A stretch of DNA of 64,000 nucleotides from Polyangium sp. 6x1. GTDB taxonomy: Bacteria > Myxococcota_A > Polyangia > Polyangiales > Polyangiaceae. The stretch spans positions 107,469 to 171,468 of the forward strand of contig NZ_JARZHH010000021.1 in NCBI RefSeq assembly GCF_029946515.1, read 5' to 3'. Below the pieces are notes generated by a model that worked only from the letters and a program-made list of their open reading frames with translations, did not search any database and had not been told where the DNA came from. The translations under genes were made by a program, and so were the position numbers. Shown here in pieces: positions 63,365 to 64,000 of this stretch. Position 1 is the stretch's first letter. Every line of letters begins with the position of its first letter.

Positions 63365-64000
63365 TCAGTTGCAGCTCGCCTCGGTCGCCCCGCCGAAGAC
63401 CGTCGTCCAGTAAGCGCCGTAATCGCCGCCGCCGGTCGCGCGGCCGATGCCGATCACCGTGTACGAGCTGCCGAGCATGTTCGCGTTGTGCCCGGCCGAG
63501 TTTTTCCATTGCGTGAACGTCGCGTCCGCGGTGCCGTTGCCCGCGGCGATGTTCTCGCCCATGGCGGTCTGCACGGGACACGCGTGGTCGTAACAGGCGT
63601 CGCACGCGCGGTCGCTGAAGCCCGATCCATTCAGGCCCGTGTGCGAAAAATAGTTCTGGTCGCGCATGTCCTCGCTGTGCCCCTGCGCGGCGCGGTGCAG
63701 CGAGGTGCAACCCATGAGCGGCGGGAGGCCGTTCTGCGCGCGGTAATCGTTCAGGATGCCCAGAAAGCCCTGCTCTTCGGCGTCGAGCGACGTCGTGGCC
63801 GCGCCGGCGCCCATGCACGCCTCGCACGCTCCGCAATCCATCGGGCACGTCTCGCAGCTCTCGCCGCCGCTGCAAACCTCGTCCCCGCAGCTCGCGCCGC
63901 CGCCGGAGCTCGCCGTGGACGAGGCGCCTCCGCCCCCGGCCCCTTGTCCCGCGCCGCCGCTGCCCGCGCTGCTGCCGCCCGCGCCGCCGCTGCCCGCGCC
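63365..64000 (-). CDS. CAP/SCP-domain secreted protein, 5' end outside window
   Basis: The reverse-strand frame is open up to the right window edge, so the start lies beyond base 64000 and an internal ATG at 63841 is not the real start. The visible part begins with Gly/Ala/Ser-rich linker (GAGSGGAGG type), then one myxobacterial Cys-rich repeat CGDEVCSGGESCETCPMDCG, then a CAP domain (about 130 residues; HSEDMRDQNYFSHTG, GENIAAG, WKNSAGHNANMLGSSYTVIGIGRA, YWTTVFG). Such proteins are extracellular; some are proteases or lipid binders. Ends 4 bp after the convergent radical SAM gene. Confidence 0.85.
   Translation of the reverse strand, partial: GAGSGGAGGSSAGSGGAGQGAGGGGASSTASSGGGASCGDEVCSGGESCETCPMDCGACEACMGAGAATTSLDAEEQGFLGILNDYRAQNGLPPLMGCTSLHRAAQGHSEDMRDQNYFSHTGLNGSGFSDRACDACYDHACPVQTAMGENIAAGNGTADATFTQWKNSAGHNANMLGSSYTVIGIGRATGGGDYGAYWTTVFGGATEASCN

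Overview
The window reads as a chromosomal segment of a large-genome myxobacterium, most likely of the Sorangium/Polyangium lineage. The evidence is very high GC with G/C-ending codons almost throughout, many lipoproteins, eukaryote-like Ser/Thr kinases, a kinase/ATPase/GAF/sigma-54 activator fusion, stand-alone Uma2-type nucleases, and a CGD...CxxCPxDCG cysteine-rich repeat typical of this group. This assignment is inferred from gene content, not from a marker gene. I found no rRNA, tRNA, insertion sequence, integrase or CRISPR array.

Layout. 0.1-9.4 kb: isochorismatase-fold hydrolase with an extra N-terminal domain, Sua5-type tRNA t6A enzyme, M15/DUF882 peptidase, GH53-like lipoprotein, PrkA kinase with a strong terminator, small lipoprotein, coiled-coil protein, PEGA protein and alpha/beta hydrolase. 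9.7-16.9 kb: outer-membrane-type protein, a 1513-residue kinase/ATPase/TPR/GAF/sigma-54 activator coupled to a small Gly/Arg-tailed protein, a Uma2 nuclease and a DUF4377 lipoprotein. 17-21 kb: astacin protease, a tandem array of palindromes (about 43-bp period), a hypothetical gene, then a small lower-GC patch with a broken nucleotidyltransferase and an Abi-alpha (DUF4393) gene.

21.3-30.6 kb: an apparent operon for polyamine or amino-acid-amine use. It holds aldehyde dehydrogenase, GABA-type aminotransferase, a second aldehyde dehydrogenase, a PotD-BCA ABC importer and a membrane-anchored Ser/Thr kinase. 30.7-39.5 kb: a Uma2 gene, then seven tightly packed genes, mostly with 1-4 nt overlaps: RDD, SpoIIM-like, a membrane protein, a DUF4129+DUF4350 fusion with a collagen-like stretch, MoxR, DUF58 and a YafK-type L,D-transpeptidase. 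This is a MoxR-type envelope cluster extended with a peptidoglycan enzyme.

39.5-50 kb: YceI lipoprotein divergent from a LysR regulator (shared 8-bp inverted-repeat operator candidate), methyltransferase, fused CoA-ester aromatic monooxygenase/Old-Yellow-Enzyme reductase, CBM9-like lipoprotein, exported peroxiredoxin, a frameshifted lipoprotein gene and an EF-hand membrane protein. 50-64 kb: cupin, Gly-rich secreted protein, purE-purK, TPR lipoprotein, DrrAB-like ABC exporter, vWA protein, barrel-like protein, zf-TFIIB protein, two radical SAM enzymes and a CAP-domain protein cut by the window end.

The best candidates for undescribed biology are the palindrome array near 18.4 kb, the giant regulator with its coupled RGG-like peptide, and the MoxR/L,D-transpeptidase cluster with its collagen-like membrane protein. 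Two genes (19.6-20.1 kb and 46.5-47.6 kb) are split between frames and need sequence confirmation.
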